The notes beneath the pieces were generated by a model. It saw only the letters and a list, made by a program, of their open reading frames with translations. It was not told where the DNA came from and made no database searches. A stretch of 64,000 nucleotides of DNA from positions 71,671,807 to 71,735,806 of the forward strand of contig NC_088204.1 of NCBI RefSeq assembly GCF_037126465.1, written 5' to 3'. This document shows, piece by piece, positions 35,953 to 47,754 of the stretch (the stretch's first letter is position 1; the number at the start of each line of letters is the position of its first letter). Both the position numbers and the translations under genes were made by a program. Source of the stretch: Ornithodoros turicata (taxonomy: Eukaryota; Arthropoda; Arachnida; Ixodida; Argasidae).

Positions 35953-36244
35953 TGCGGGGAGTAAGCAGGCTTTCTTTATTTAGGAAATGTTGCCCCGATC
36001 ATCTCGCTTGACGTCATCAGATCAGTATGACCCGGCATCGCCGTACCGAGCAGCCGTGCTGTCTCATTTTACGCCGAAATTTCGTGTGGTTCGGACTCGG
36101 CGTGGTATACTGCTTGCGGCGGACTCTCCACATCATGGGGTGACGCCAGCATCACTCGTTCACTTTCGAACTCTCTGAAGTAGAGGAGGGGTTTGTAGAT
36201 GGTCTGCAGTGCAAGTATATCGTGCGCGCCCAGAACGTCATCTA

Positions 36245-37118
36245 CACTCTAAAAATAGAACTTCACCGCATAGCACGCTGTGCGCCAACCATTGCCACGA
36301 ATGATAGTGTTATCGCTTCTGATTCGAAGAGAGGGGATGGCGTACACCCTATTGTGTAATACCCCTGTCATACGGTAAATTGAATGGCATTTCCAGCGAA
36401 TGATATTCGCACTGAATGACATTCGTTTCGTGTCACACGGTAAAATCAAATGGCAATACATGCGAATGAGTTCGGGGAACTCATTCGCTTTTCTCTCTCG
36501 CACCGACAGCGTACCCTTGCAGTAGAGAGGTAGCAAAAACAACAGCGACAAACCGTTCGAAGAAATGAAGGGCGAATGAAAAGTTGAACTTCAGTATTTT
36601 ATCACGAATTTGATAACTTTTGACGCGAAGGAAGGAAGGCTAAACACTGTTTTTCGGAGAACCACCCTGGTTCCCAGTCGCCACGTTGCCAAGTGTGGTG
36701 CAGATAGGCTTCTAGTTGTCTTTGCTTATGGAAAATAGCCAATTAGGTGTCTCTGAAAAGGCAACGATTCTGCGAAATAATCTAATGTTTCGCTAGTTTC
36801 GAGCAAAAGAAATACTAATGCTTCATATGTTTGGCCCTGGTGTCTTAATTATCGACACTGACATCATTTGCGAATGACATTCTGTTTCTTCGTGTAGCTC
36901 GATGTAAGACAAAGGAATGACATTCGGTGCGATTGTCATTCGCTGGGAATGTCATTCGGTTTACCGTGTGACAGGGGTATTAACTTGGATCTATAATAAT
37001 TGACACAAAAGGGTGTACGCCACTCTCCCTCTTCGAATCAGAAGCGATAACGCGATCATTCGTGGCACTGATGTTCGGCGCAAAGCGTGCTATGCGGTGA
37101 AGTTTCGTGTTTAGAGTG
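36245..37118. mobile_element. CACTCTAAA TIR element with TA target site
   Basis: The inverted ends are about 115 bp. The left starts CACTCTAAAAATAGAACTTC and the right ends complementary (TTTAGAGTG), flanked by TA at 36243-36244 and 37119-37120. Shared inner blocks include CACCGCATAGCACGCTGTGC and CGATAACACTATCATTCGTG-type sequence. A TA duplication fits Tc1/mariner-type mobilisation. It is split by the element at 36359-36980. Confidence 0.8.
36359..36980. mobile_element. Second TIR element nested inside the first
   Basis: Left end ATACCCCTGTCATACGGTAA; the right end is complementary (TTACCGTGTGACAGGGGTAT), with TA on each side (36357-36358, 36981-36982). Subterminal GAATGACATTCG palindromes occur at both ends. 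It interrupts the outer element just inside its left inverted repeat, so it is the younger insertion. Confidence 0.8.
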
Positions 37119-37120
37119 TA

Positions 37121-38260
37121 GGATGATCATTCTTGCGCAGCAGCTCATGTTACCCGTTGCATGATACCCCGCAGTAAATTTCTGAATAGAGGGGACTTCA
37201 TTGGCAGTATGGCGTACATGCGGGCCAGCTGGTGGACAAAAAACACAGTGCACAATCTTTCCTCTTGAAGTGCCACTACGAACTAAAAAAATATTCAGTT
37301 TATTTCGTATTATATAATAGAAATAAATGACTTTAGTGCGCAAAATACACGTATAAATGCCGTTGGTGAACGGAAGGCGTCTCCTCGAATTTTCGAAAAA
37401 ACCTGCAAAACACCAAAGATTTGGATTCTCCAAGAGTCGGTGAAGTAATCGCGACCCTCCCACTGTTTCACTGTGGCCCAGGAAACGGAGACGGCGAAGC
37501 AGGAGACAAGCCGCAACAGCGCGAGCGTCTCCGCTCTTCACCTAACGTTGGAAGCTTGCCGACAGCTGTGGTGAGGAGACTGCATGAAATCGACCTTCGG
37601 GGAGCAATGTTGGCGACGTTGGAGCACGATTGCGCGTCGTCTGAGGTCATAGTCGTGAAAACCAAATGAATTTTATGTTGCTCCCGTGTGAGATAAGTGG
37701 TGGCGGCGTGGTATTTCCGAGCGATATGCCTACCTGCATGTCGCTCAGGGGGAACTTTCACAAAGAACTGTGCTGACATTTGTCTTAAAGGCAGACCTCG
37801 CAAGGATTTGAAAAAAAAAAAAAGGAAAAAAAAGGTGAGCATCATACCGATTACCGAACAGGAACCAACTCCCTCGATACCGAATACAACATTCGCATTC
37901 ATTTTGCGCGAGCAGTTAGTTCGTAAATTACGACAATAGGAAACCGAAATGCGAAAAGCAGAAAACAGGGCTTCATACTACGGCGGTTCGTCCGGAAGAG
38001 GATTCCGTGACGTCACCCAGCATTGTCGTCTGCTTCCATGCCTGCGTTCTCTCCCCTTCCCGGATGCTGGATGATGTCATCAGCGTGTTGCTTTCAGCGC
38101 CCTCTCGCTTCATAGAGGCGAAGCGCTAGCTTCGTAATAATTCGTTTGAGTAAAATCTGCGCAGTTTTTGACCGATATACTTCGTACATATGTTCCTGAC
38201 ATCCCAGAGATTATGGATATACCACAACGTTTGTAGTGATTTTGTTGCGGAGTCTCACTT
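37121..38260. other. Intergenic with SINE-body fragment
   Basis: No gene was recognised. At 37735-37800 TCGCTCAGGGGGAACTTTC and GCTGACATTTGTCTTAAAG match the body of SINE family B. A poly-A/G tract lies at 37810-37835. Confidence 0.45.
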
Positions 38261-38264
38261 TAAA

Positions 38265-38378
38265 GCGTCTGAGGAAAACACTGAGACAGTACAGACGGCG
38301 TCCATGCAGATTCGAACCCGTGTCACGTCCCAGTCTCGGCGGGGAATGCACCGTTGCCACTAAGCCACGGGAGCTATA
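38265..38378 (-). repeat. tRNA-derived SINE family B, head part
   Basis: GTCTGAGGAAAACACTGAGA, GCAGATTCGAACCCGTGTCA and GCCACTAAGCCACGGGAGC are the complement of a tRNA-like head with recognisable A and B boxes. Upstream body sequence is absent. Confidence 0.7.
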
Positions 38379-38689
38379 GTCGTGTCACATAGGGGCACTA
38401 CAGTGTGAGACACGTGGATTCCAATGCCATAAATTGGGTAAAATTCTCAAGAGACTACATTTAGAAGTGGCCGTCATCTACATACAGTCCACAAGCAGTT
38501 CTATGAAGCCCGGTCGCCTGTTATACATTGGGTATTGGCAGCTTTCACTCAGATTTCGAATGTACTAGAATGTTTGAAGTTAACTGTATGAGAGTGTGCA
38601 CACCATCAAATGTCGTCCGCGTGTAAAGGTACATCATCGTCCTTCCTACACTTTCTGCATGTGGTCGATTGGGAAGACTTAACTTTCAA

Positions 38690-40790
38690 GCAACTGGGAA
38701 GTCCTATTTTGGTAACGCTTGTCCCATCCTACAGTTGGCAATACAAGTCCTATTTTTGAGCAGTACTATTTTTGAAGCGCGATGTGGACAAGCATAGTGC
38801 TTCTCCCATCCTACAGTCTGCAATACAAACTGGGAAGTCCAAGCTAACGCTTGTCCCATCCTACAGTTGGCGATACAAACTTGTATGGCGTATGTATAAT
38901 GCTCGGTCACACTGGAATTCTTTTTTGACAACATCGTTTGGTCCAAACGCTTGTATGGTTATACATAGTCTCGAACATGTGTTGTTCAAACATCGGTCAC
39001 ACTGGTTATACAACTTAACCGGAGGAACAGTGGGAGTGGCTTAAACCCTGATGTATGGCACACGTCAGTGGCACAGTAACCAATCGAGGAGTTTATATAC
39101 TTTACATTCACCGACAGACATCTCTATTCAAAATGTACCAAGACGACGAAGACGGGGCCACACTTGCTTATTATCGGTTGTCTCATGCTCCATGTGCGCA
39201 GGCAAAGAGCTCGCCATTTTGAACTACGTGCAACACAATGTCGCTGACACTGACTTTACTGACTTATAACTTACTCGTGCAAAATAACTCACGCGCATCA
39301 CGATGTCGTTGACACTGACTCGTGCGAACGGAAACTGTCGTGGCGAATACGCCCGTTTATCCAAGTTGTCCATCACCGTTTTTCGGCAGTGCCCAAATAC
39401 ATCGTCGTGTGTTTGACAACATATTGTCAAACATAGTCAGAGCGCTTGCTTGTATGACGACACGGGCACACTGGTTATACATACGGGTTTTTAAAGCATA
39501 TTTTGCCGACATTTAATAAGCAGTGTGACCAGCACTGTATGATCATACATGTTTAGAGGATGTTTGTTATACAAGTTCGTCATACATGTATGACGGGATG
39601 TTCGTGTATAATGCATAATGTATAACCAGTGTTGTTATCTAGCTTGTAGGACTGTAACGTAAACTTAGTGTCTGTCCTAGGGGGACTACCTACATAGGTA
39701 GCTCTTCTTCTTGATAAAATACGCACACGCATCTCTCAGTGATGACAGCACACTGCTCTCAAGTAGGTGGCTCTCCAGCTTGATGTCAATACACACTGCT
39801 CTCACATTTCCAAATTTAGATGTGCCGGTGTCGGTTAGCCTTCGGTGGCCCCGACTGCGGGACCTTAGGTCTGTTTCAGACAGTTCGTACTGGACAACGG
39901 GCGCTGATCACCAGGGAACACGCAGTGCTCGGCCCAGTCGAGTGCTCCCGTCGCTGGCCTTGCTCCACTCACACCTTCCGCTATGATCAGGGTGATGGGC
40001 ACATTCTGTTCTAGCCAGTTCGGTAGTCTTGTACTGTCCTCCGTTGCGACTCTCCCGTATATCATGGATTGTTCGCATGGTATGGCATGTACAAACAGCA
40101 ATCTCCCTTAGGAGCGTTGTTATCCTGCCTTTCAGCAAAGTGCGCTTCTAGTGTTCCTGTTTGTGTAAAGGGGCATACCTTCATAGGTAGCTCTCCTGCT
40201 TGATGACAATACATCTCTACAGTTGGCAATACGGCAGCTCACTGCTCTTCGTTTTTAATGCGCGGTCAGTACTATTTTCGAAATGAGATGTACAAATGTA
40301 GGATGTAGGACACGCTGTCGACGAGTGCACGCGCAGCAGAACCGCAATGTGCAGGTGGTGATTCAGCTTGTTAACGCCGGTATTATTCCACATTATTTTG
40401 GTATTGTTCTCCTGCTTGGTGACAATACACACATTATTTCAATTTGTGTAATCGCCTGGAAATGCCATTGCATCATATCGACACAATCTTGCCCCCCACC
40501 CCCATTCCTGGAATTAGTTTTCCAATAACAACAATACAATATACACCTCGACAGTACAAGGTGTACTGCTTGGCTAACCTGCTTGATGACAATACATACA
40601 AGGGCCTGCCTTCATAGATAGGTTCCTTACTTGATGACAGTACACAGACACACACCATCTTGCTGCTCCTAGCTGGAAATATTTTTCTTAATGTTAAATA
40701 TATCGCAACGTAGTTCGTTGACGCTGATACATATTTCCGTTGTTCAGTTTCCTACCTCCATAGGTAGTTCTCCTATGTGGTGAAAGTATT
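38690..40790. repeat. Modular short-repeat mosaic, block 1
   Basis: Repeated short modules include CCCATCCTACAGTTGGCAAT (38722, 38867; variant 38807; fragment 40215), GCAGTACTATTTTTGAAGCG (38760; variant 40266) and CTGCTTGATGACAATACA (40196, 40579, variants 39777, 40411, 40625). Many of the last type are preceded by CATAGGTAGCTCTC. Nearly all modules end in CAATACA. They are interleaved with LINE-like fragments (39825-40130). A sub-block at 38880-39640 carries repeated GGTCACACTGG and TATAC motifs. The same modules recur at 53790-55985. Confidence 0.75.
39825..40130 (+). pseudogene. LINE C-terminal/3' fragment within the mosaic
   Basis: Homologous to 55385-55620. Both have a CTTTCGGTGG-like start (CCTTCGGTGGCCCCG here), an AGTGCTC(C/T)CG(T/C)CGCTGGC block, CAGGGTGA(T/G)GGGCA-like sequence, TGTTCTAGCCAG and then TGTTGTTA. 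All frames are broken. The paired copy identifies it as a decayed LINE tail rather than a gene. Confidence 0.5.
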
Positions 40791-41069
40791 TACGCTTCTA
40801 TACATACAGTAGTGCGAGGTAGTTTAGAGACACTGAAAGTGTGTGTGTGTGGGGGGGGGGATCTGAACGGTTGGTAGTGCGGACAGTCAAGAATGCCAGA
40901 TCTTCAAGATCACCGTAACGACGGCATCTAGCCTTTTCTGGTAGGGGAGACAAAGCGCCGTGAATCGTCTGTGCCACGTTGCCGCTCCCAGTATCGTCCG
41001 TCCCGTCCGTCCGTCCGTCCCGTTGCGCAGTATATCGTTGCGCAATATATATATAGCAGTTAATTGTTT

Positions 41070-41330
41070 TGTCCACCCATTAGCCGTTTCTTTCTGTTCT
41101 AGGTAGACAGTTTCTGCCAAGCCTTCATGTCCGAGGTAAATGGTCTCTCCAGCTACACGCGCTTCACTCGTGGCTTGCGAGACCGCGACGTTTTGGATGT
41201 ACACCAGGTGGTGTGCGTGTCGGAACGTCTCGCCGTCGCAAATGATGCTGCTCGTACTATAGTCTTCGGTGTCTGCGTTGCCCCTTTTGAGGTGGGGTGT
41301 TCAGCGTTGTCCGTCTCACAGCCTCATGTG
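41070..41330 (-). pseudogene. Possible coding remnant, unidentified
   Basis: A minus-strand frame without stops contains IICDGETFRHAHHLVYIQN, followed by a VAVSQATSEARVAGETIYLG stretch and LAETVYLEQKETANG. The composition resembles real protein, but I do not recognise the family. No convincing acceptor or donor borders it. The frame then runs into repetitive (CCGT)n sequence near 41000. It may be an exon with non-obvious borders, a retrocopy fragment or chance. Confidence 0.3.
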
Positions 41331-41404
41331 GCAAGCCTGGTGGGACACCTTCCCCTCCGTCGGTGAGGTGATGCCACCCATTCCTCGTGTTGTTTTTGCA
41401 ATAG

Positions 41405-41640
41405 TCCTCTACCCGAGAAACGTCATCATGACGTTGGTAGACAGACTGAAATCGAAACAAATCGGAAGGGGAGGGCCGGGTTCCACGAATGGCCACTTGT
41501 ACGCTGCCTCCTATTGAAAGAAAAGTAGGACCAAGGGTCGCGTCCCTTTCAGGGACCATCGTAATCCCCTCAAGACCGTGGCTTTCGGGCGAGGCCTTGT
41601 CCGCCCCTAGCTTCGAGCGTAGTTCAACTCTACCAAATTG
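41405..41640 (+). repeat. Dispersed repeat pair, copy 1
   Basis: Shares with 49110-49370 the blocks CGTCATCATGACGTTGGT, GAAACAAATCGGAAGGGGA, GGTTCCACGAATGG, GCTTCGAGCGTAGTTCAACT and TTGGTGGCGCTGTCG in the same order and orientation. The family is unidentified. Confidence 0.6.
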
Positions 41641-41749
41641 GTGGCGCTGTCGTACACTATGACATAGGGAGCCTCCATGGGTTGCCGCGGCTTCTCCCTA
41701 CTATGACATTATTTGTATGCATACAGGGAGAGGTCTGTCGGAAGGTGCT

Positions 41750-42335
41750 CATGGTAACGATTCTGAGGAACATGATAAGCTAATTGCCTAAATTCCTTGA
41801 TGACGTCACGTTATTTTTATCAAAAACATCTTGGTTTCGAGTGGCTCGCAAGTTTTCGTCGCAGTGCCTCCATGCAGTGGATGTGACTTCTTATCGCACC
41901 TCGTTTGCAACTCACGGGCTATGCTGATTATTCGCTCTCTTCGGTTTCGAAACTCTGCCATGTATACGTAACAGGGGGCGTTATCCAACGAAGGCGATAT
42001 TTCGTTATCTTGGTAGCGGTCACTCCTATAGTTGATCGTTGAGCTGCACCACATGGACATCGATCAATCTTTTTTCTTGAATGTAGGTGACACGAAACGT
42101 GTTCAGCATTCGGAATGTGTTGATTTCTTTCAGTGTATTATGACATGAACAGTAGTATCTGGTTTGGCACGTACTTGTGGTTGAGTGAGTAAAAAAAAGA
42201 AAGAAAGAAAGAAAAAGATGGAGAAATTGGCACCACCAACGTGGAAGCAGGCAGGTACTTGTATTATGTTTATGTTAATTCCATTTAGATACGAAGGCAA
42301 AAAAAAAAGGCGATGTCAAGTTGCCGGTGGTGAGT
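41750..42335. other. Intergenic, nothing recognised
   Basis: A minus-strand 84-codon frame at 41806-42060 shows no domain. An AAAGAAAGAAAG tract lies near 42192-42215. Confidence 0.4.
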
Positions 42336-42339
42336 AAAC

Positions 42340-42868
42340 CAAAGAGTGATATTAAATGGTTGGAGCAACTTATTTATTTACACATGGTAAGCAAGACCTT
42401 CGTGCACGACACTGCACTTCTTCAGTTTACAAACATATGAACATAGTACAGGCACATATATACAGTTGACGGGGGAGTTTTGGCATGAGAGGGTAACAGG
42501 GTGATGGAAAGGATGCAAATACAGGTAAAACTCAATAGAACATCAATACAAAAGCAGGGATATCAGAAGTGCAGCAGCATAACGCGAGCCCAAAGGTTCC
42601 TTCCTGTGTAATCCCTTGGGCTCGCGTTATGCTGCTGCACTTCTGATACTCCTGCTTTTGTATTTATGTTCTTTTGAGTTTTACCTGTATTTGCATCCTT
42701 TTCATCACCCTGTTACCCTCGCATGCCAAAAACCCCCCTCAACTGTATATATGTGCCTGTACCATGTTCATATTTTTGTAAACTGAAGAAGTGCAGTATC
42801 GTGCACGAAAGTCTTGTTTACCATGTGTAAATAGATAAGTTGCTCCAACCGTTTAATATCACTCTTTG
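42340..42868. mobile_element. Foldback element with ~254-bp inverted arms
   Basis: Left arm 42340-42593 (begins CAAAGAGTGATATTAAATGG, ends GCATAACGCGAGCCCAA). Right arm 42616-42868 is its reverse complement with scattered mismatches. The loop is only about 22 nt. There is no ORF. The structure is that of a foldback/MITE or a snap-back copy. A transcript through it would form a long hairpin. Confidence 0.9.
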
Positions 42869-43199
42869 ACGTAATTCTATTTATTAAGTTTTATATGCAT
42901 GCGGTATGTGTATCACGAATACGTGATTTCTGGGTCCGGGTATTAGCACTTGTATGTTGCATGTTGCATTTGTATGCTGTATGGTAATTGTATGTCTCAG
43001 TGCTTTTCCTTAATATTTCATCGTAACTGCAAGTTTTAGTTTTCATGCTCCCCCGTATTTCGTTATTACCTGTCGCTGTTTTCGTTTATTCTGTCTATTT
43101 ACCTTGAAAGGGGACGGAGGCCTAGTCATGCTCCTTAAAGCTTTTTTGCCTCATGCCTCCTCCACGTTTACAGTGGGAAATAAACGTACTTCTACTAAC

Positions 43200-43493
43200 G
43201 GCCAATTAGGATCGTATTTCCAGCGGCCGTAGCCAATCACGAACGTGCTTTCAGCGGCCGTAACCACGAAGACCAGCCACCGTCTCCTTCAAAGACAGCA
43301 ACTGTCGTCTGCGAGTAAACGTCCGCCGTACTGAAGGGGAAAACAAAATCAAGCGCTACATAGTCCCATATTTTCTCGAGACTGATTCAGGCGTGTTGCA
43401 CTTTTTGTCTACAGGTTCAAATTTGCGAAGTTAGGTGCAATTGTTTGCGAGCTTTGCAGAACGGTATATCGCGGTAGCAGACGAATTTTGACT
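43200..43493 (-). repeat. Dispersed ~390-bp repeat, copy 3 (inverted)
   Basis: CGGCCGTAGCCAATCACGAA, GTCGTCTGCGAGTAAACGTC and GGTAGCAGACGAATTTTGAC are complements of the blocks in copies 1 and 2. It is shorter and more diverged. Confidence 0.6.
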
Positions 43494-44031
43494 TGATATG
43501 TCGACGCAGCGAGAAGTGCTTAGTTTCGGTTTAGGTCTCGGCTGATTTGCATAGCAAAACTTAGCGATTTACGGACTGAGCGAATACGGACTTGTTCCTG
43601 GATATTGAAACAAGAGGGTGGATTTAAGTATAATGACTGGCTCCAATTGTACTCTCGCATTTTCCCGAAAATATCCAATTAATAAGGTAATCAATGGAAT
43701 TTCACTAATCAGTCGTCCAGTAGGTACATGCGCTTTTCGACAGAATATCCACCTGGCCGTATAATCCACCTGTGAAAACTGCATCTAGGTAGCTCTTATA
43801 GTTTATGTAGCTAGGTAGCTCTCATAGCTATCAAAATTCTGTAAAGGTTCCCTGCCTGATGGCAATATACACACACTGCACCTGACTTTTATGTCAATAT
43901 ACACGATTTTTTTTTTTTCTGAACATCACATTAAGGGCGAGAGTGGTGATATTTTTTAAGCGTGTTGTGGTCAAGCTTCGCGCCTTGGCTTATCTTCGAG
44001 TCTTCAATGGAACACTTCGGTTATCTTTTTG

Positions 44032-44190
44032 AGAGGGGGGAGGTATATTTATTAAACAAAGGGGGGAAAGGGGAGGAAAGGTTAGCCAAACGGTATGCCG
44101 GCTTACTATTCCGCAAAACAAAGAGAATGAAAGAGAAGAAAAAGAGAAATAAATAAAAATAAAATATATATAAAAAAGAACTAGGAAATA
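44032..44190. repeat. Purine-rich dispersed repeat, copy 2
   Basis: TATATTTATTAAACAAAGGG, GGGGAGGAAAGGTTAGCCAA, TTACTATTCCGCA and CTAGGAAATAAA repeat the order seen at 30748-30880. Confidence 0.55.
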
Positions 44191-44204
44191 AAACATGCAA
44201 ACAA

Positions 44205-44311
44205 ATTCAAACAATTCAGGGAAAAGAGATGCTGACGTCAGGGATCGAACCTGGTTCGAAACCGGGTTCGATTCCTGGCGTCAGCACCTCTTTTCCTTGA
44301 GTTGTTTGAAT
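44205..44311. repeat. Palindrome with two head-to-head tRNA B-box-like sequences
   Basis: Arms of about 50 bp (ATTCAAACAATTCAGGGAAA facing TTTCCTTGAGTTGTTTGAAT) meet at GGTTCGAAACC. Each arm contains GTCAGGGATCGAACC or its complement GGGTTCGATTCCTGGCGTC, that is, a T-arm/B-box. It immediately follows the purine-rich repeat at 44032. Confidence 0.75.
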
Positions 44312-44319
44312 GCGTTAAT

Positions 44320-47035
44320 TTGTGGGCGTTTGAGGCCTACTCGTCTGTGTCGTCCCCAATTCTGGTCTGCCTCGAGCAATATTCGTTGTTTACGTAGTTT
44401 AGGGAATAAAGGATAAAATGGATGGGGATGTCACATTAACCAACGGCAATAGCGAGCAGGAAAGTGCGGGGTTTTTGCAGAATGCCAGTCTTCCAGGCTT
44501 CGTTCCGGTACTATATGGGGGACACCGAAAGTATAATTTACATATTTGGGTAATTACGCTTGTACCCTTTTAGGGTTTTTTCTTCTTCGTTTTCGTTTCA
44601 CACATGAACGTTCAGAGGCTGTGATACGTAAGTACATGGAGGGCTATCGCCTAACGTGAATCATCATATCGTGAGCATAACAACAGCTTGACATATTAAT
44701 GCGCTATCGAAGATATATTATTAAAATATAGTACGATGATGTTTCTTACTGATATAGTGTTTGCGTCTTCTAGTATTCGGTATTCTTACAGTGATATAGC
44801 GCTAACCAAATTATTTTACAGACAAGTGTTCCCGGTACCTTTTAAACCTTACAAAATAATACTACTTTGGTTTGATACCGGTAGGAGAGTTAGATATGCT
44901 GTATACTTCGCTCTTACAGTGTGCGATAACCAGGCAGCTAGTGGCTGCGTGCCAGTATACTAGTTTCGTGGATTTATTCGCTGAAGATGTCATGTTTTCT
45001 TCATGTCACGTAAAACCACATTTTTCTTCTTCTGCGCTAAAGGCACCATCCGTTGACGGCGCGGAAAAAGGAAGTTGCGGTATTGCATCCAGGATAAAGC
45101 CACGAGCAAAGGAAAGGAAACGTTCCGGTGCATCCCAGTTGAGTTGCAGGATAACGCCGTATCACTCCGTACCTCCCTTCTAATCTTTCTTTTATGCAGT
45201 TGCATTTTCTGCATCGCGGACAAAACGTCGGAAAGTTAAGGGACTTTACACGGTAAAAGAGAGCGACATATGCGCACTATTTGTTTCTGGCAGAAAGCCT
45301 GAACGTACCCATTATATCGCAAAGCGACTTTCCCTTACTGATTGTATGAGCGGCTATATAGTTGGGATCTCGTCTGCATCACAAATTCCCACTTGTTGAC
45401 AAAGAAAATGCGATATATTCATGCTCTTTTGTTTGTGTATTGGACTTTGTCAGCGGTCTCTGTATACCGCTTACGGATTATGGAGATGTTCGATATCCTT
45501 GTTTGGCCTTTTCTGGACTTCATACTTCCTGTAACTTCAAATGTGCTTCAGAAGCCTAATGCCTTTTCTCGGTAACGCCAGCACAGTTGTTTCAGAGGAG
45601 CTAAACGGTAATTCCGAGGCACGTAATTGTAATTACATTGTTAAAGGCGACTTTAACAGCCCCAGTCACATGGAACGTGTCTTAATTGCACCTCAATGGC
45701 ATCGACATGCCAGTGAAATATTCTAGCGGAGCAAAAACCACGAAGTTTCGCTGCGTCTTATGTTGAGCATTCACAAGGAGTCGGAATATCGGGAGTGACG
45801 TACTGCACACATATAGCAGACGACACCGTCAGCCCTGTCGTCTGCTTTTTGTCGTCTGCTACGGAGCAGCAGGAAATTCCCCAGAGTTAGAAACATGACA
45901 CAGGTACACAAAAACCTCATCCAGGTCTGCATGGTGCAAGTTGACTCAGTTAAAACAGTGCACTGTTACGCGCTGAAATAACATTGTTCAGTGTAACGTT
46001 ATTACCTAATGTTATTTAATTTCGGCATGCTGGATGAGGGAATTTGAGAGACATTTTACTGCAGTGCCTGGAGCAATGCACTCTACTCGTCCAATACCGA
46101 CACCCCCGGCGCAACTATGTAGTCTGAATTTTTTTTGTAACGAAATCCCGGCTTCACTGCGTTTGTGGCCATTTTGGGTGGCAGTAAGTTGTCATGGCGA
46201 CCCCCTTGGTAAAAGGCAAACCAATCAGAGGACCGAAACTGTGTTTGGCAGGTCGAGCCTTCTTTTCTGACTCCTCCCAATGGCCAGACTCCCTTTTTAA
46301 TATACGGCTCTGGTTTCTCCGGTGGAGTAACTCTGTTAGGGTCTGGAGAGTATATTTCGTGCCATTCTTAGGTAACCGGAAGCGGACGAGTAATTTCGCC
46401 AGGAGAAAGAAGCTGCCTAGGGAAAACGTCAACATTTAAGGATGACGTCAGGCGGCAAGACGGTTCGTGCAACGCCACCCAGACAAAGAAACGCTTAAAC
46501 GACACAGCGTAGTCCTGGCCCAATCCGCCGATCACGACTGTGCTTTCGGCCGTCGCTATGGAGTCGAGCCGCCATCAGTCGTATGGGCAGCCACTAGCAT
46601 CCACAGGAAGCCTTTGTTTGAAATCATCTGCGGCGATTGGCTGAAGCAGACGACATCCCGTCTCGATATGTTCACGTGGGAAAGGGGTGAGAGCAACGGC
46701 TTTCAGAACAGGTGGCGTCCTCGGGGCTCCCTGGAGTGTTTCGTAAATAAGTGTCGGTAGAAACCAACAGTTAACTGCGTCATCGCGCGGCACGTGCATG
46801 ATCCAAAAGGTGAGCGAGGAGGTCACCACGCGCCATTCGGTTGAGCCGATCATGACGTCGTATTCTGCAGTTGCGTTTTGGAAGAAGGGGTAATTTTATC
46901 AAATGACCTTGAATGAATCATTGGAAGATTGTTTAAGCAGCTGTGATCAGTTTTTCATCCAACCTCTCTAGGAAGGATGATACAATTCGTGTGCTTTGTC
47001 ATAGTGTGTTTGGGAGATGGAAATCGTCTTGTCGC
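44320..47035. other. Intergenic, no gene recognised
   Basis: Frames at 44736-45183, 45342-45726, 46034-46439 and 46467-46760 overlap on both strands and lack domains and splice borders. The 46480-46600 stretch (AACGCCACCCAGACAAAGAA) resembles the start of the dispersed 390-bp repeat in diverged form. Confidence 0.4.
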
Positions 47036-47054
47036 GCCCTATGGCTGCCTCCGT

Positions 47055-47115
47055 CCGTGGATCAGTTGATGGCGCGTCCGCCTACTCATCCCAAAGTTGC
47101 GGGTTCGATCCTCGT
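47055..47115 (+). repeat. tRNA-like SINE head
   Basis: GGATCAGTTGATGGCGCGTC (A-box region) is followed by GTTGCGGGTTCGATCCTCGT (B box/T arm). D-arm and T-arm are recognisable, but I could not pair a full acceptor stem, so I call it a SINE head rather than a functional tRNA gene. Confidence 0.55.
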
Positions 47116-47754
47116 TCGAGGACCATATCAACTTGGTGGCAGGATATAAGTTGGTTAGATACGCAGTCTTGCGCGAGGGACGTTCAATACGGTGTGCCTT
47201 GTGCGCAGATTAGCCTGACCAATGTGGCGTCGCTCGTCGTCATAGTTGTCACGTGACGCAAGGCCACGAATTATCACCCAATGGCTGGCATAACCACGCC
47301 TCTTCTAATCATTGGGCAACACTGGGCCATATCGTGTGAGGCCATGTCTGCATGTGTAAAATTTTGGGATATTTTGAATAGTGGGACACATTTTTTTCTT
47401 TCTTTAGACAAAAAAAAATGTTGATTTGGGGTAAGAAACAAACAAACGAAAGAGCATTGTGCCATCAAGCATATTTGTTCTTATAAGAAGGGAAACATTT
47501 TCCAGGGCTAGAGGAGAAACAGCAAGGGCTGAGACGGAACCAAGAGGACAGCACAATAACTGTGATCCAGCAATGAAGCGAATAGGAGTAGGGGTGTTGG
47601 CTGTCCACTCCGCGTCTCTGATGCCACCTCTGGGCCTTCTCAATCTCGAGGAAATATTGCCCTTTTCACGTGTACGGTTTGCATTCCCCTACATTGCCCC
47701 ACTCGGTTCGTACATTTATCCCATAAACAGATTAGTCTTAAGCAGGTTATTCCA

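Noticed and set aside
37468..37902. 144-codon minus frame
   Set aside because: It crosses a poly-A/G tract read as a Phe run and a SINE-body fragment, and has no domain.
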